DNA from: Micromonospora sp. MA102
Lineage (GTDB): Bacteria > Actinomycetota > Actinomycetes > Mycobacteriales > Micromonosporaceae
NCBI RefSeq assembly: GCF_025460765.1
Contig: NZ_JAMWEG010000004.1
Location: 186,001-250,000, forward strand
Length of the DNA stretch: 64,000 nucleotides
Reading direction: 5' to 3'
Part shown: in pieces, positions 29,230 to 37,508 of the stretch
Layout: each line of letters begins with the position of its first letter
Position numbering within the stretch: the stretch's first letter is position 1
Translations under genes and position numbers: made by a program
Notes under the pieces: model-generated
Seen by the model: only the letters and a program-made list of their open reading frames with translations
Databases searched by the model: none
Told to the model about the DNA's origin: nothing

Positions 29230-30507
29230 TCAGCGGGAGGGGAAGGAAGTGGCCAACTCCCCACGCGGCTCGCTCCCGGACCCGGCGACGGGCCGGGCCG
29301 AGCGCTCGGCGCGGACCGCCCGCCACACCGGCCAGGCCGCCGCGACGACCACCAGCACCCCGGCCACCCCGCAGCCGGCGACCAGCGGCCGGGGTGCGGC
29401 CACCTCCAGCAGGAGGCCGCCGATCAGGTAGCCGGCCATCCCCGCTCCCTGGCCCGCGGCGCCGAAGACCGCGTAGGCCCGGCCCCGGGCCGCCTCGGGC
29501 ACCCGCCGGGCCAGCAACAGGTTGTTGAAGACGTTGTCGCCACCGTTGCCCACCCCGCCGACCAGCCAGATCGGCACGAGCAGCCAGGCCGACGGCACCG
29601 CGGCCGAGGCCAGCACCGCCAGGCAGCAGCCGCCGAGCAGGACCAGCCCGGCGCCGAGCAGCGCCCCGTCGTCGGTGAGCCGGCGGGCGAGCCGGGCGAA
29701 CAGCCAGCCGCCGAGGACGATGCCCAGCGGCCAGGCGCCGGTGACCAGGCCGTAGACCGTGGTGGTGCTGTGCAGGGTCTCCCGGATGAAGAAGACCTCG
29801 ATGACGTTGATGGCGCCGACCGCGGCGATCACCGCGGCGAGGCTGCCCACCATCACCATCAGCAGGGGATCGGCCCGGAGCCGCCACGCGGGGGGTCGGG
29901 TCACGCCGCCGGCCGCCGGCGCCGTCGACCGCCGGCCACCCCGCCGGGTACGGATGAGCAGGCCGGCCGCCACCAGCGCGAGGTAGCTGACGGCGTCGAC
30001 GAGCAGCGGCACCCGGGTGCCGAACTGGCCGACGAGCAGTCCGGCAAGCGCCGGACCGGCCAGCGCGCCCAGCGTGCCGGCCGTCTGGTTCAGCGCACCG
30101 GCCCGGGGCAGGTCCTCGGCCCGGACCATGACCGGCACCAGCGCGGCGAGCACCGGCTGGGTGACCGCGAGCCCGGCCGCGAGCAGCGCCACCAGCGCGA
30201 TGACCAGGGCGGGGTGCCCGGCGTACGCGAGCGCCAGGCAGATCGCGGCCTGGGCGAGCCCGGCGACCACCAGCAGCACCCGGCTGTCCACCCGGTCGGC
30301 GAGCCGGCCGGTCAGCGGGGCGAGCGCGACCAGCGGCACCGTGGCGGCGAGCAGCAGCCCGGAGACGGCGAGACCGCCGGCCCCGGCCGACTGGAGCGCC
30401 AGCGTCAGTGCGCTCGCGGCGAGGAAGTCCCCGCAGCTGGAAACGCCCCGCGCGGCGGTGGCGAGCCAGACGTCGGGCCAGCGGGACGGGCCAGATGCGA
30501 AGGACAT
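29230..30507 (-). CDS. MFS transporter
   Basis: Major facilitator superfamily protein of 425 residues with about twelve hydrophobic segments. The loop LTGRLADRVDSRVLLV after the second helix is the family motif A. The central linker RTRRGGRRST is strongly basic. It resembles drug or metabolite exporters of the MFS_3/enterobactin-exporter type, but the substrate cannot be read from sequence. The start is uncertain: ATG 30507 has AAGGA about 13 bases upstream, and GTG 30528 is in frame. It is adjacent to an ArsR-type regulator that probably controls it. Confidence 0.85.
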   Translation of the reverse strand: MSFASGPSRWPDVWLATAARGVSSCGDFLAASALTLALQSAGAGGLAVSGLLLAATVPLVALAPLTGRLADRVDSRVLLVVAGLAQAAICLALAYAGHPALVIALVALLAAGLAVTQPVLAALVPVMVRAEDLPRAGALNQTAGTLGALAGPALAGLLVGQFGTRVPLLVDAVSYLALVAAGLLIRTRRGGRRSTAPAAGGVTRPPAWRLRADPLLMVMVGSLAAVIAAVGAINVIEVFFIRETLHSTTTVYGLVTGAWPLGIVLGGWLFARLARRLTDDGALLGAGLVLLGGCCLAVLASAAVPSAWLLVPIWLVGGVGNGGDNVFNNLLLARRVPEAARGRAYAVFGAAGQGAGMAGYLIGGLLLEVAAPRPLVAGCGVAGVLVVVAAAWPVWRAVRAERSARPVAGSGSEPRGELATSFPSR

Positions 30508-30508
30508 A

Positions 30509-30516
30509 TTTCGAAA
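30509..30516. promoter_or_regulatory. TTTCGAAA palindrome at the MFS start
   Basis: A perfect 8-base palindrome directly at the MFS start codon, 34 bases from the regulator's stop. It is AT-rich against its surroundings and could be an operator for the regulator. Such a short palindrome can occur by chance. Confidence 0.3.
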
Positions 30517-30549
30517 GTAATCCTTCACACCTGTCGGCGCAACCCCGGG

Positions 30550-31131
30550 TCAGTCGATGGGCAGCGCCCGGTACTGCACGGCGACCGTACGGGAGCCCTC
30601 CGGCGGTTCCTTCCGCAGCCGGCGCCGGTAGGGGTCCAGCAGCGCCTGGATCGCCTGATTCAGCTCGGCCAGTTCCTCGGCCGTGACCTGGAGCAGGCTG
30701 TCGCTGAACCAGGCTGCCCGGTACCAGTCGCTCGGCTCGTCGGGGGCGCGCCGGATCCAGTCCCGGGCGCGCTGGCTGTCGCGGGCCAGGTGCGCGTCGA
30801 CCAGGGCCAGCTCGGCGGCGCGGGCCTCGGAGTCGGCGTCCTGCCCGGACTCCACGTAGTAGGAGGGGCTGAACGCCTGCCAGACCCGCTCCCGGGCGTC
30901 CCCCCGGCTCGGGGCCTCCTCGATCAGGCCGAACTTCGCCAGCTCCCGCAGGTGGTAGCTCGTCGCGCTCGGCGACAGCCCGGCGATCTCGGCACACTCG
31001 GTGGCGGTCGCACCGCCCTCGACCGTGCTGAGATGCTCCATGATCGCCATACGGGCCGGGTGGGCCAGGGCCCGCATCACCTGCGGGTCGCTGATCGTCA
31101 TCCGCCGCTGCTCCGGCCGCGCCTCGGTCAT
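30550..31131 (-). CDS. ArsR-family winged-helix transcriptional regulator
   Basis: 193-residue DNA-binding protein. The N-terminal winged helix-turn-helix is seen in RALAHPARMAIMEHLSTV followed by TECAEIAGLSPSATSYHLREL, the typical ArsR (HTH_20) recognition region. The C-terminal half, rich in Trp, Arg and Glu, resembles effector domains of regulators next to MFS exporters. No metal-binding Cys pair is seen, so the ligand is probably organic. It is the first gene of a minus-strand run with the MFS gene and mqnA, and is divergent from the helD-like gene. Confidence 0.85.
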   Translation of the reverse strand: MTEARPEQRRMTISDPQVMRALAHPARMAIMEHLSTVEGGATATECAEIAGLSPSATSYHLRELAKFGLIEEAPSRGDARERVWQAFSPSYYVESGQDADSEARAAELALVDAHLARDSQRARDWIRRAPDEPSDWYRAAWFSDSLLQVTAEELAELNQAIQALLDPYRRRLRKEPPEGSRTVAVQYRALPID

Positions 31132-31172
31132 GCACCCATGATCCCGCCTCGGCCGGTGCCCGGGAAATTCGG

Positions 31173-31200
31173 TTGCCCGGCGATCCGGGCGGAGTAGGCT
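31173..31200 (+). promoter_or_regulatory. Candidate promoter of the helD-like gene
   Basis: TTGCCC at 31173-31178 and TAGGCT at 31195-31200 are separated by 16 bases, which fits a housekeeping sigma promoter in actinobacteria. The start codon lies about 115 bases downstream. Found by eye only. Confidence 0.4.
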
Positions 31201-31313
31201 TTTCTGTCCCGCCTGACGGCCGTGGTGAGTAGCACCGCACAGGACGTCCCCGCGCCGACCGGAGGTCGGAAACGCGAGCGGCAGCGTTGTTCCCCGTGAC
31301 GAGGAGTACGTGG

Positions 31314-33353
31314 ATGACCCTGCACGCCCAAGAACAGACCCTGGACGACGAGCTCGTCGCCGAGCGCGCCCACCTGGACACCTCCCGCGCGGCGCTGCGC
31401 CGGATGCGCGAGCGCGCCGAGTCCCTCTTCGCCACCGGCGACAAGGTGGCCGGGGACGCGTACACCGCCGAGCAGCTCGGCCGGCACATGGCCCGACGGG
31501 TCAAGGAACTCGCCGACGACCCGACCACTCCGCTCTTCTTCGGCCGGCTCGACTTCGGTGACGTCGATCCGGATCATGCCGGCCGCGAATACCACGTCGG
31601 GCGCCGGCACGTCACCGACGAGCTGGGCGAGCCGCTCGTGCTGGACTGGCGGGCGCCCGTCTCCCGGTCGTTCTACCGGGCCAGCGCCCGCGACCCGCAG
31701 GGCGTCGCGATCCGGCGCCGGTTCGGGTTCAGCTCCGGGGTGCTGACCAGCTTCGAGGACGAGCGCCTCGACCGCGGCGAGGAGCTGGGCACCGCCAGCC
31801 GCATCCTCACCGCCGAGATCGAGCGCCCCCGCGTCGGCCCGATGCGGGACATCGTCGCCACCATCCAGCCCGAACAGGACGAACTGGTCCGGGCCGACCT
31901 CGCCGACTCGATCTGCGTCCAGGGCGCGCCGGGCACCGGCAAGACGGCGGTCGGGCTGCACCGCGCCGCGTACCTGCTCTATGTGCACCGCGAACGGCTG
32001 CGCCGCTCGGGCGTGCTGATCGTCGGGCCGAACCGGGCGTTCCTGTCCTACATCGCGGCGGTGCTGCCGGCGCTCGGCGAGGTTGAGGTCGAGCAGGCCA
32101 CGGTGGAGGACCTGGTCGCCCGGGTGCCGGTCCGCGCGGTCGACGACCCCGCCGTGGCCGCCCTCAAGCACGACGTCCGGATGGCCGAGGTGCTGCGCCG
32201 CGCGGTCGACGCGCACATCGGCACGCCTACCGAGCCGATCATGGTCTCGGACGGCTCGTTCCGCTGGCGGATCGGCCTCGACCCGCTGCACCGGCTGGTC
32301 GAGGAGACCCGCCGCGAGGACCTGCCGTACGCGACCGGCCGGGACCGGGTACGCGCCCGCGTGGTCGGGCTGCTGCAACGCCAGTCCGAGGCCCGCCGGG
32401 CCGAGTCGCCCAGCGACGCCTGGTTGCGCCGGATGAGCAAGGCGAAGCCGGTCACCGAGTTCCTCGACGCGGTCTGGCCGGCGCTCACCCCCGACGGGTT
32501 GCTGCACCGGCTGCGGACCGACCCCGACGCGCTCGCCGCCGCCGCCGACGGCCTGCTCACGGCCGAGGAGCAGGAGCTGTTCCGGTCGGGCCCGGTCGGT
32601 CGCACCCCGAAGGCGACCCGGTGGACCGCCGCCGACGCGGTGCTCATCGACGAGGCCGCCGGGCTGCTGGAACGGCCCGCCGGCTTCGGGCACGTGGTGG
32701 TCGACGAGGCGCAGGACCTCTCGCCGATGCAGTGCCGGGCCATCGCCCGGCGCAGCGAGCACGGCTCCATCACGCTCCTCGGCGACCTGGCCCAGGGCAC
32801 CGCGCCGTGGGCGGCCACCGACTGGCGGGAGTCCCTGGCCCACCTGGGCAAGCCGGACGCGGCCGTGGTGCCGCTGAGCATCGGTTTCCGGGTGCCGGCC
32901 GCCGTGGTCGCCTTCGCCAACCGGCTGCTGCCGGCGCTCGCCGTCGACGTGCCCCCGGCGGAGTCGCTGCGCCGCGACGGGTCGCTCGACGTGCGTACCG
33001 TCGAGGACCTGACGGCCGCGACGGTGGCCGAGGTGCGGGCGGCGCTGGCGCACGACGGCTCGGTCGGCGTGATCGCCGCCGACGAGACGGTGGACCGGCT
33101 CCGCGCGGCCCTCGCCGACGCGGGCGTCGAGACCGCGACCGCCGACGACGTGGAGGCCGCGGCGCGGGTCACCGTCGTCCCGGCGACCCTGGTCAAGGGC
33201 CTGGAGTACGACCACGTGGTGGTCGTCGAGCCGGCCGCGATCGTGGCCGCCGAGCCGCGCGGCCTGCACCGCCTCTACGTGGTGCTGACCCGGGCGGTGT
33301 CCCGCCTGGCGGTGCTGCACCGCGAGCCGCTGCCCGCCCCGCTGGCCGGCTGA
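31314..33353 (+). CDS. helD: HelD-type RNA polymerase recycling ATPase (UvrD-like helicase fold)
   Basis: 679-residue SF1-fold ATPase. The N-terminus has the coiled-coil that enters the RNA polymerase secondary channel in HelD structures, here LDDELVAERAHLDTSRAALR. Walker A is GAPGTGKTA near residue 205 and Walker B is VVVDEAQDLSP near residue 461. GFRVPAAVV and LVKGLEYDHVVVVEP are later helicase motifs. HelD proteins release stalled RNA polymerase, and some actinobacterial relatives (HelR) protect against rifamycins. The ATG at 31314 is chosen for the GAGGAG eight bases upstream. Confidence 0.9.
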   Translation: MTLHAQEQTLDDELVAERAHLDTSRAALRRMRERAESLFATGDKVAGDAYTAEQLGRHMARRVKELADDPTTPLFFGRLDFGDVDPDHAGREYHVGRRHVTDELGEPLVLDWRAPVSRSFYRASARDPQGVAIRRRFGFSSGVLTSFEDERLDRGEELGTASRILTAEIERPRVGPMRDIVATIQPEQDELVRADLADSICVQGAPGTGKTAVGLHRAAYLLYVHRERLRRSGVLIVGPNRAFLSYIAAVLPALGEVEVEQATVEDLVARVPVRAVDDPAVAALKHDVRMAEVLRRAVDAHIGTPTEPIMVSDGSFRWRIGLDPLHRLVEETRREDLPYATGRDRVRARVVGLLQRQSEARRAESPSDAWLRRMSKAKPVTEFLDAVWPALTPDGLLHRLRTDPDALAAAADGLLTAEEQELFRSGPVGRTPKATRWTAADAVLIDEAAGLLERPAGFGHVVVDEAQDLSPMQCRAIARRSEHGSITLLGDLAQGTAPWAATDWRESLAHLGKPDAAVVPLSIGFRVPAAVVAFANRLLPALAVDVPPAESLRRDGSLDVRTVEDLTAATVAEVRAALAHDGSVGVIAADETVDRLRAALADAGVETATADDVEAAARVTVVPATLVKGLEYDHVVVVEPAAIVAAEPRGLHRLYVVLTRAVSRLAVLHREPLPAPLAG

Positions 33354-33378
33354 CCGACGGCCGGGCGCACGCGGCGGC

Positions 33379-33981
33379 TCAGGCGGACAGGGCGGCCGCG
33401 ACGTCCCGCAGCGGGCGGCCGGACTCGGCGATCGGCACGGTGAAGGCGAGCCAGGAGCCGTCGGCGAAGTCGAGGCGCAGGCGCTTCGGGTTCAACCGGT
33501 GCCAGCCCACCCGGGCCGACGCCACCTCCGCCCGCGACGCCGACCAGGCGATCCCGGTCTCCGCCACGGACCGCTCGTCGTCCGCCCGGCTGGACAGCAA
33601 CTTCCTCGGCCCGCTCACACAGACCAGCAGCCGCCGGTCGGTGGCCACCAGCAGGGTGTCCCGCACCGCCAGGTCCGGGCCGGGCGGTTGCAGCGCGTGG
33701 CGCAGGCGGGAGGCCGCCGAACCGGGCGCGCCGCGCCCGGCGATGCCCCAGACCACCCGGTCCACGAGCCGATCGCCCCATGCCCAACTGACCAGCGGCG
33801 AGATCACGTTGAGCAGCACGGCCCCGATGCTCACCCGGCCGGCGGGCGCCTCCGGCTTCGCCGCCTCGGGCGGCGGAGGCGGAGGCGCGCCGTTCGCCGC
33901 CTCGGCCTCCGCGTACGCCAGCACCCGCTCGCCCGGCTCGACGAGCTGGCCGATCCGGTCCCGGTATGCGGTCTGATCCAT
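33379..33981 (-). CDS. Hypothetical protein with PH-like C-terminal domain
   Basis: 200-residue protein. The N-terminal part has a poly-proline stretch (PPPPPPEAAKPEAP), then a region with Trp (SPLVSWAWGDRLVDRVVW). The C-terminal about 100 residues have the beta-rich pattern of bacterial PH-like domains: DTLLVATDRRLLVCVSG, then RVGWHRLNPKRLRLDFADGS, and a final helix. No enzyme motif is seen. It is last in a four-gene run with type VII-secretion-associated proteins, four bases after the YbaB-like gene, so a role in that system is likely but unproven. Confidence 0.75.
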   Translation of the reverse strand: MDQTAYRDRIGQLVEPGERVLAYAEAEAANGAPPPPPPEAAKPEAPAGRVSIGAVLLNVISPLVSWAWGDRLVDRVVWGIAGRGAPGSAASRLRHALQPPGPDLAVRDTLLVATDRRLLVCVSGPRKLLSSRADDERSVAETGIAWSASRAEVASARVGWHRLNPKRLRLDFADGSWLAFTVPIAESGRPLRDVAAALSA

Positions 33982-33985
33982 CGGC

Positions 33986-34339
33986 TCAGTATCGGTCGTG
34001 GCCGTAGCCGTCGTCGGTGCGGCGCTCCGCGGCCGGCGCGTTGCCCATCACCTCGCCGACGATCTCCCGGACCCGGGCGGCGGCGGCCTCCTGGGCCCGG
34101 TTCGCCGCGGCGGTGAACTCCTCGGCGAGGGTGTAGGAGTCGAGGCGCATGGCCCGCGCGTTGATCTCGGTGGAGAGGATTTTGCCGTCGGCGGCCGCGG
34201 TGACGGTGACCAGGCCGGAGTCGCTCACCCCCTCGGCGCTGCTCTGCTCCAGCTCGGCCATCCGCGCGCCGAGTTCGCGCTGCCACCCGTCCAGGTTGCG
34301 GGCCAGCGCCTCGATCCGGTCCAGGGCGGGGAAGGTCAT
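33986..34339 (-). CDS. YbaB/EbfC-family protein
   Basis: 117-residue protein of the YbaB/EbfC nucleoid-associated family. The core pattern is VTVTAAADGKILSTEINARAM, with flanking helices (LDRIEALARNLDGWQREL and a long EEFTAAANRAQEAAAARVREI). In actinobacteria such proteins often sit in gene sets for WXG100-type type VII secretion substrates, as here. The C-terminal tail is charged and ends in Tyr. It lies nine bases after the WXG100-like gene. Confidence 0.8.
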   Translation of the reverse strand: MTFPALDRIEALARNLDGWQRELGARMAELEQSSAEGVSDSGLVTVTAAADGKILSTEINARAMRLDSYTLAEEFTAAANRAQEAAAARVREIVGEVMGNAPAAERRTDDGYGHDRY

Positions 34340-34348
34340 GGCTGCCTC

Positions 34349-35275
34349 TCAGTTCACGATCGAGTCGAAGACGTTCTGCACGCCCTTGGTGTACGGCCCC
34401 AGGTCCTCCGAGTAGGTGCCGTCCACCAGGTAGTTGCGGTCCTTGTGGCCGTCGGAGACGTCGTGCAGGCCGACCCCCGTGTCGAGCAGGGCACCGCCGA
34501 TGCCGTTCACGTTCACCGGCGAGGCCTGGTTGATCGCGAACTTGCCGGGGAAGAGGATGGCCGTCCGCTTCGCCATGAACGAGAACGCCTCTTTGCCGTA
34601 GCCGGACTTGTTCCAGAGCCGGTACGCCTTCTTGGCCTTCTTCAACTCCAGCACCACTCGGCGGTACTCCATGAGCAGCTCGGCGACCCGCTCCAGCTTG
34701 GTGACCAGCTTCGTGAGGATCTCCGCGAACCGGGCCACGATCTTGACCATGCGGCCGACCGTGGTGGCCAGCCGGGCCAGCACCCGCACGACCGTGGCGG
34801 CCAGCGTCACGCCCGCGCTGAGCACGGCGGCCACCGCGGCGATGATCACCTCGGTCAGGAACCAGAGCAGGAACTCCAGGATCAGCTCGACCAGCAGGTT
34901 GAACGCGTCGACGGCCGCGTTCGCGGCGTCGACCAGCACCTCCTTGGTGCCGTCCAGCCCCTTGGCCAGCTCCTCGATCGCCTCCTCGACGGACTCCATC
35001 GAGGCGTGGAACTTCTCCGCCGCGTCGCCGTCCCAGGCGCCGCGCAGCCGGGCCCGGTCGGCGATCTGGTCGCCGGCGATCTGCCGCACCGCCTCGCCGG
35101 TGGTGAGGGCGAGCTGGGCCGCCTTCATGAGGTCGTCGGGCTCGCCGGCGACCAGCTCCAGCAGCTGCTCGAACGGCCAGAGCACCGCGTTGGAGAGCGG
35201 CTTGAACGGGTCGGGCGTGCCCGAGACGATCTGCTCGAAGTAGGTCTTGTTGCGCTGCAACGCCTCGGTGCTCAT
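34349..35275 (-). CDS. WXG100-like protein, putative type VII secretion substrate
   Basis: 308-residue protein. The first about 120 residues form a helical hairpin with a WxG-type turn (GAWDGDAAEKFHASME), as in WXG100/LXG substrates. A long hydrophobic stretch follows (LVELILEFLLWFLTEVIIAA and AVLSAGVTLAATVV), then a Lys/Arg-rich helix with KKAKKAYRLWNKSG. The last about 80 residues, containing NVNGIGGALLDTGVGLHDV, match nothing I recognise and could be an effector domain. It is followed by YbaB-like and PH-like genes. No secretion ATPase or EccB-E gene is present in the window. Confidence 0.75.
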   Translation of the reverse strand: MSTEALQRNKTYFEQIVSGTPDPFKPLSNAVLWPFEQLLELVAGEPDDLMKAAQLALTTGEAVRQIAGDQIADRARLRGAWDGDAAEKFHASMESVEEAIEELAKGLDGTKEVLVDAANAAVDAFNLLVELILEFLLWFLTEVIIAAVAAVLSAGVTLAATVVRVLARLATTVGRMVKIVARFAEILTKLVTKLERVAELLMEYRRVVLELKKAKKAYRLWNKSGYGKEAFSFMAKRTAILFPGKFAINQASPVNVNGIGGALLDTGVGLHDVSDGHKDRNYLVDGTYSEDLGPYTKGVQNVFDSIVN

Positions 35276-35285
35276 CGGTCGGCCC

Positions 35286-35606
35286 TCACGTGCCCGGGGT
35301 GAACATGTCGGTGGTCGCCACGTCGGTGCCGGTGTAGGCCTCGGCGGTGTCGCTGATCCCCTCGGCGATGTCAGCCATCACCTCGGCGCCGTCCTCCAGA
35401 CCCTGCAGGCACGCCTCGAACTGCTCGGCGTACGCGGCGGCGAGGCCGAACGACGCGGGCATGATGCCGAAGGCGTGCCGGGGCACGTGCCCGTCGTGGA
35501 AGATCCGGCGCAGCTCGCGGAAGCGGCCGGCCCGGTCCCGGGACGCGGCGGCGAAGGCGGTCAGCGCCTCCGGCTGGACCTCGAGGTTCCTGCTCGGACT
35601 CGTCAC
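35286..35606 (-). CDS. EspC-like type VII secretion-associated protein
   Basis: 106-residue protein of the EspC (ESX-1 secretion-associated) type. The N-terminus reads VQPEALTAFAAASRDRAGRF, followed by a Phe/Gly/Met-containing turn and a long helix with LEDGAEVMADIAEGISDTAEAY, the usual two-helix arrangement. It is the first gene of the cassette and lies ten bases from the WXG100-like gene. It probably forms a helical pair with that partner for export; this is inferred from mycobacterial systems. Confidence 0.75.
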   Translation of the reverse strand: MTSPSRNLEVQPEALTAFAAASRDRAGRFRELRRIFHDGHVPRHAFGIMPASFGLAAAYAEQFEACLQGLEDGAEVMADIAEGISDTAEAYTGTDVATTDMFTPGT

Positions 35607-35779
35607 GGACCCTCCCCAGTGTCCAGTCGACAGTCACCCGTCGCCGGCACGGCCGGGCAACGGGATTACCACAGTAGGCGATCAGCGCCCCTTCGCGTGG
35701 GGCAGTGCGACTCGCGCCGACACGGTACACAGATGTAGGCACGCCTCCGCCCGGGACCGCAACCCTTGAGGAGCACGAG

Positions 35780-36667
35780 ATGATCCTGGCCCGCGCCGAC
35801 CAGGTCAGCCGCCGCTACGGCGCGGTGCTGGCACTGGACCGGGTCGACCTGACCGTCCGCGCCGGGGAGCTGGTGGGCCTGCTCGGGCCGAACGGCGCCG
35901 GCAAGAGCACCCTGCTCAACCTGCTGGTCGGGCTGCGCCGCCCCACCTCCGGCCGGGTCGAGCTGCTCGGCGGCGACCCGCGCGACCCGGCCAGCCGGCG
36001 GCAGCTCGGGGTGACCCCGCAGGAGACCGGGCTGCCCGGCACGCTGCGGGTCGGCGAGGTGGTCGACTTCGTCTCCGCGCACTTCCCCGACCCGGTGCCC
36101 CGGGGCGAGCTGCTCGACCGGTTCGGCCTCAGCGACCAGGTGCGCCGGCAGACCGGCGGCCTCTCCGGCGGACAGCGCCGCCGGCTGGCCGTGGCGCTCG
36201 CCTTCGTCGGCCGGCCCCGCCTCGTGGTCCTCGACGAGCCCACCACCGGGCTGGACGTGGAGGCCCGGCGCACCCTGTGGGAGGCCGTCCGGGCCTTCCA
36301 CGCCGAGGGCGGCACGGTCCTGCTGAGCAGCCACTACCTGGAGGAGGTGGAGGCGCTGGCGGAGCGGGTGGTGGTGATCGGGCACGGGCGCGTCCTCGCC
36401 GACGACTCGGTGGCGGCGATCCGCGGCATCGTCGGCGTACGACGGGTCAGCCTGATCGCCGACGACCTGCCGCCGCTGCCCGGCGTGGTGGCCGCCGAGC
36501 ATGCCGAGGGGCGCACCCACCTGCTCACCACCGACGCCGACCAGCTCGTCCGGGACCTGGTCACCGCCGGGGTGGCGTTCCGCGACCTGGAGGTCCGGCC
36601 CACCTCGCTGGAGGAGGCGTTCCTCACCCTGACCGCCGGCGACCGGCCCGCACCCACCCCCGCCTAG
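35780..36667 (+). CDS. ABC transporter ATP-binding protein
   Basis: 295-residue ATPase of the drug/exporter (DrrA-like) class. Walker A is LGPNGAGKSTLL near residue 36, the signature is LSGGQRRRLAVALA, Walker B is LVVLDEPTTGLD, and the switch His follows in LLSSHYLEE. The C-terminal about 80 residues are the DrrA-type extension. The ATG at 35780 has GAGGAG upstream; a longer frame from 35705 is rejected. It is paired with a DrrB-type permease nine bases downstream. The substrate is unknown. Confidence 0.9.
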   Translation: MILARADQVSRRYGAVLALDRVDLTVRAGELVGLLGPNGAGKSTLLNLLVGLRRPTSGRVELLGGDPRDPASRRQLGVTPQETGLPGTLRVGEVVDFVSAHFPDPVPRGELLDRFGLSDQVRRQTGGLSGGQRRRLAVALAFVGRPRLVVLDEPTTGLDVEARRTLWEAVRAFHAEGGTVLLSSHYLEEVEALAERVVVIGHGRVLADDSVAAIRGIVGVRRVSLIADDLPPLPGVVAAEHAEGRTHLLTTDADQLVRDLVTAGVAFRDLEVRPTSLEEAFLTLTAGDRPAPTPA

Positions 36668-36676
36668 GAGACCTCC

Positions 36677-37414
36677 GTGCCGCTCGCCCTGGTCCACGCC
36701 CGCTACCAGCTCCTGGAGATCATCCGGATCCCGGTCGCGATCTTCGGCAGCGCGTTCTTTCCGGCTGCCACGATGCTCTTCTTCGTCGTGCCGTTCGCGG
36801 GCGACGATGCCACCGCCGCCACCTACGCCACCGCAGCGATGGTCACCTTCGCCGTGATGAGCGCCAACATCTTCCAGTACGGGATCGGCGTCGCCGAGGA
36901 CCGCGACCAGCCGTGGAGCTCGTACAGCCGGACCCTGCCCGCCGGCCCCGGCCCGCGCTTCGCCGGCCGGATCCTGGCCGGTCTGACCATCACCTATTTG
37001 TCCATGCTCCCGGTGGTGGTGATCGCGGCGGTGGCCACCGCGGCCCGGGTCACCCCGGCGCAGTTCCTGCTCGGCGCGGTCGGGGTCGCCCTGATCTCGG
37101 TGCCGTTCACGCTGCTCGGGCTGGCCATCGGCTACTCGCTGCCGAGCAAGGCGGCGATCGTGGTCGCCCAGCTCATCTTCTTCCCGCTCGCCTTCGGTGG
37201 CGGGCTGCTCTTCGGTCCGGACAACGCGCCCGGCTTCGTCGACGCGATCGCGCCCTACCTGCCCACGCGCGGTGCGCTGGAGCTGATGTGGGCGGCCGTG
37301 ACCGACTGGCAGCTGAACCCGATCTCCATGATCATGCTCGGCGTCTGGATCGTCGTGCTCGCGGCGGTCGCCGGGTGGGCCTACCGGCGGGACGAGGGAC
37401 GCCGCTTCACCTGA
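36677..37414 (+). CDS. ABC-2 type transporter permease
   Basis: 245-residue membrane protein with six hydrophobic segments, the permease of the exporter encoded with the preceding ATPase. It matches ABC-2 permeases of the YadH/DrrB type, with GIGVAEDRDQPWSSYSRTLP in the first long loop and ALELMWAAVTDW before the last helix. It starts at GTG 36677. Two-gene exporters of this kind often carry drugs or lipids, but no cargo can be assigned. Confidence 0.88.
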   Translation: MPLALVHARYQLLEIIRIPVAIFGSAFFPAATMLFFVVPFAGDDATAATYATAAMVTFAVMSANIFQYGIGVAEDRDQPWSSYSRTLPAGPGPRFAGRILAGLTITYLSMLPVVVIAAVATAARVTPAQFLLGAVGVALISVPFTLLGLAIGYSLPSKAAIVVAQLIFFPLAFGGGLLFGPDNAPGFVDAIAPYLPTRGALELMWAAVTDWQLNPISMIMLGVWIVVLAAVAGWAYRRDEGRRFT

Positions 37415-37508
37415 CCTTTTGTCCCAATCCGGCCCGGTGGCCGGTGGGACGGTGCCACGATGCCGGCAGGGCGTGCCAGCGGGGCCGCTCCCGGCGAGAG
37501 GGGTCAGC

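Noticed and set aside
31132..31313. Possible rifamycin-associated element before the helD-like gene
   Set aside because: No matching inverted repeat was present.
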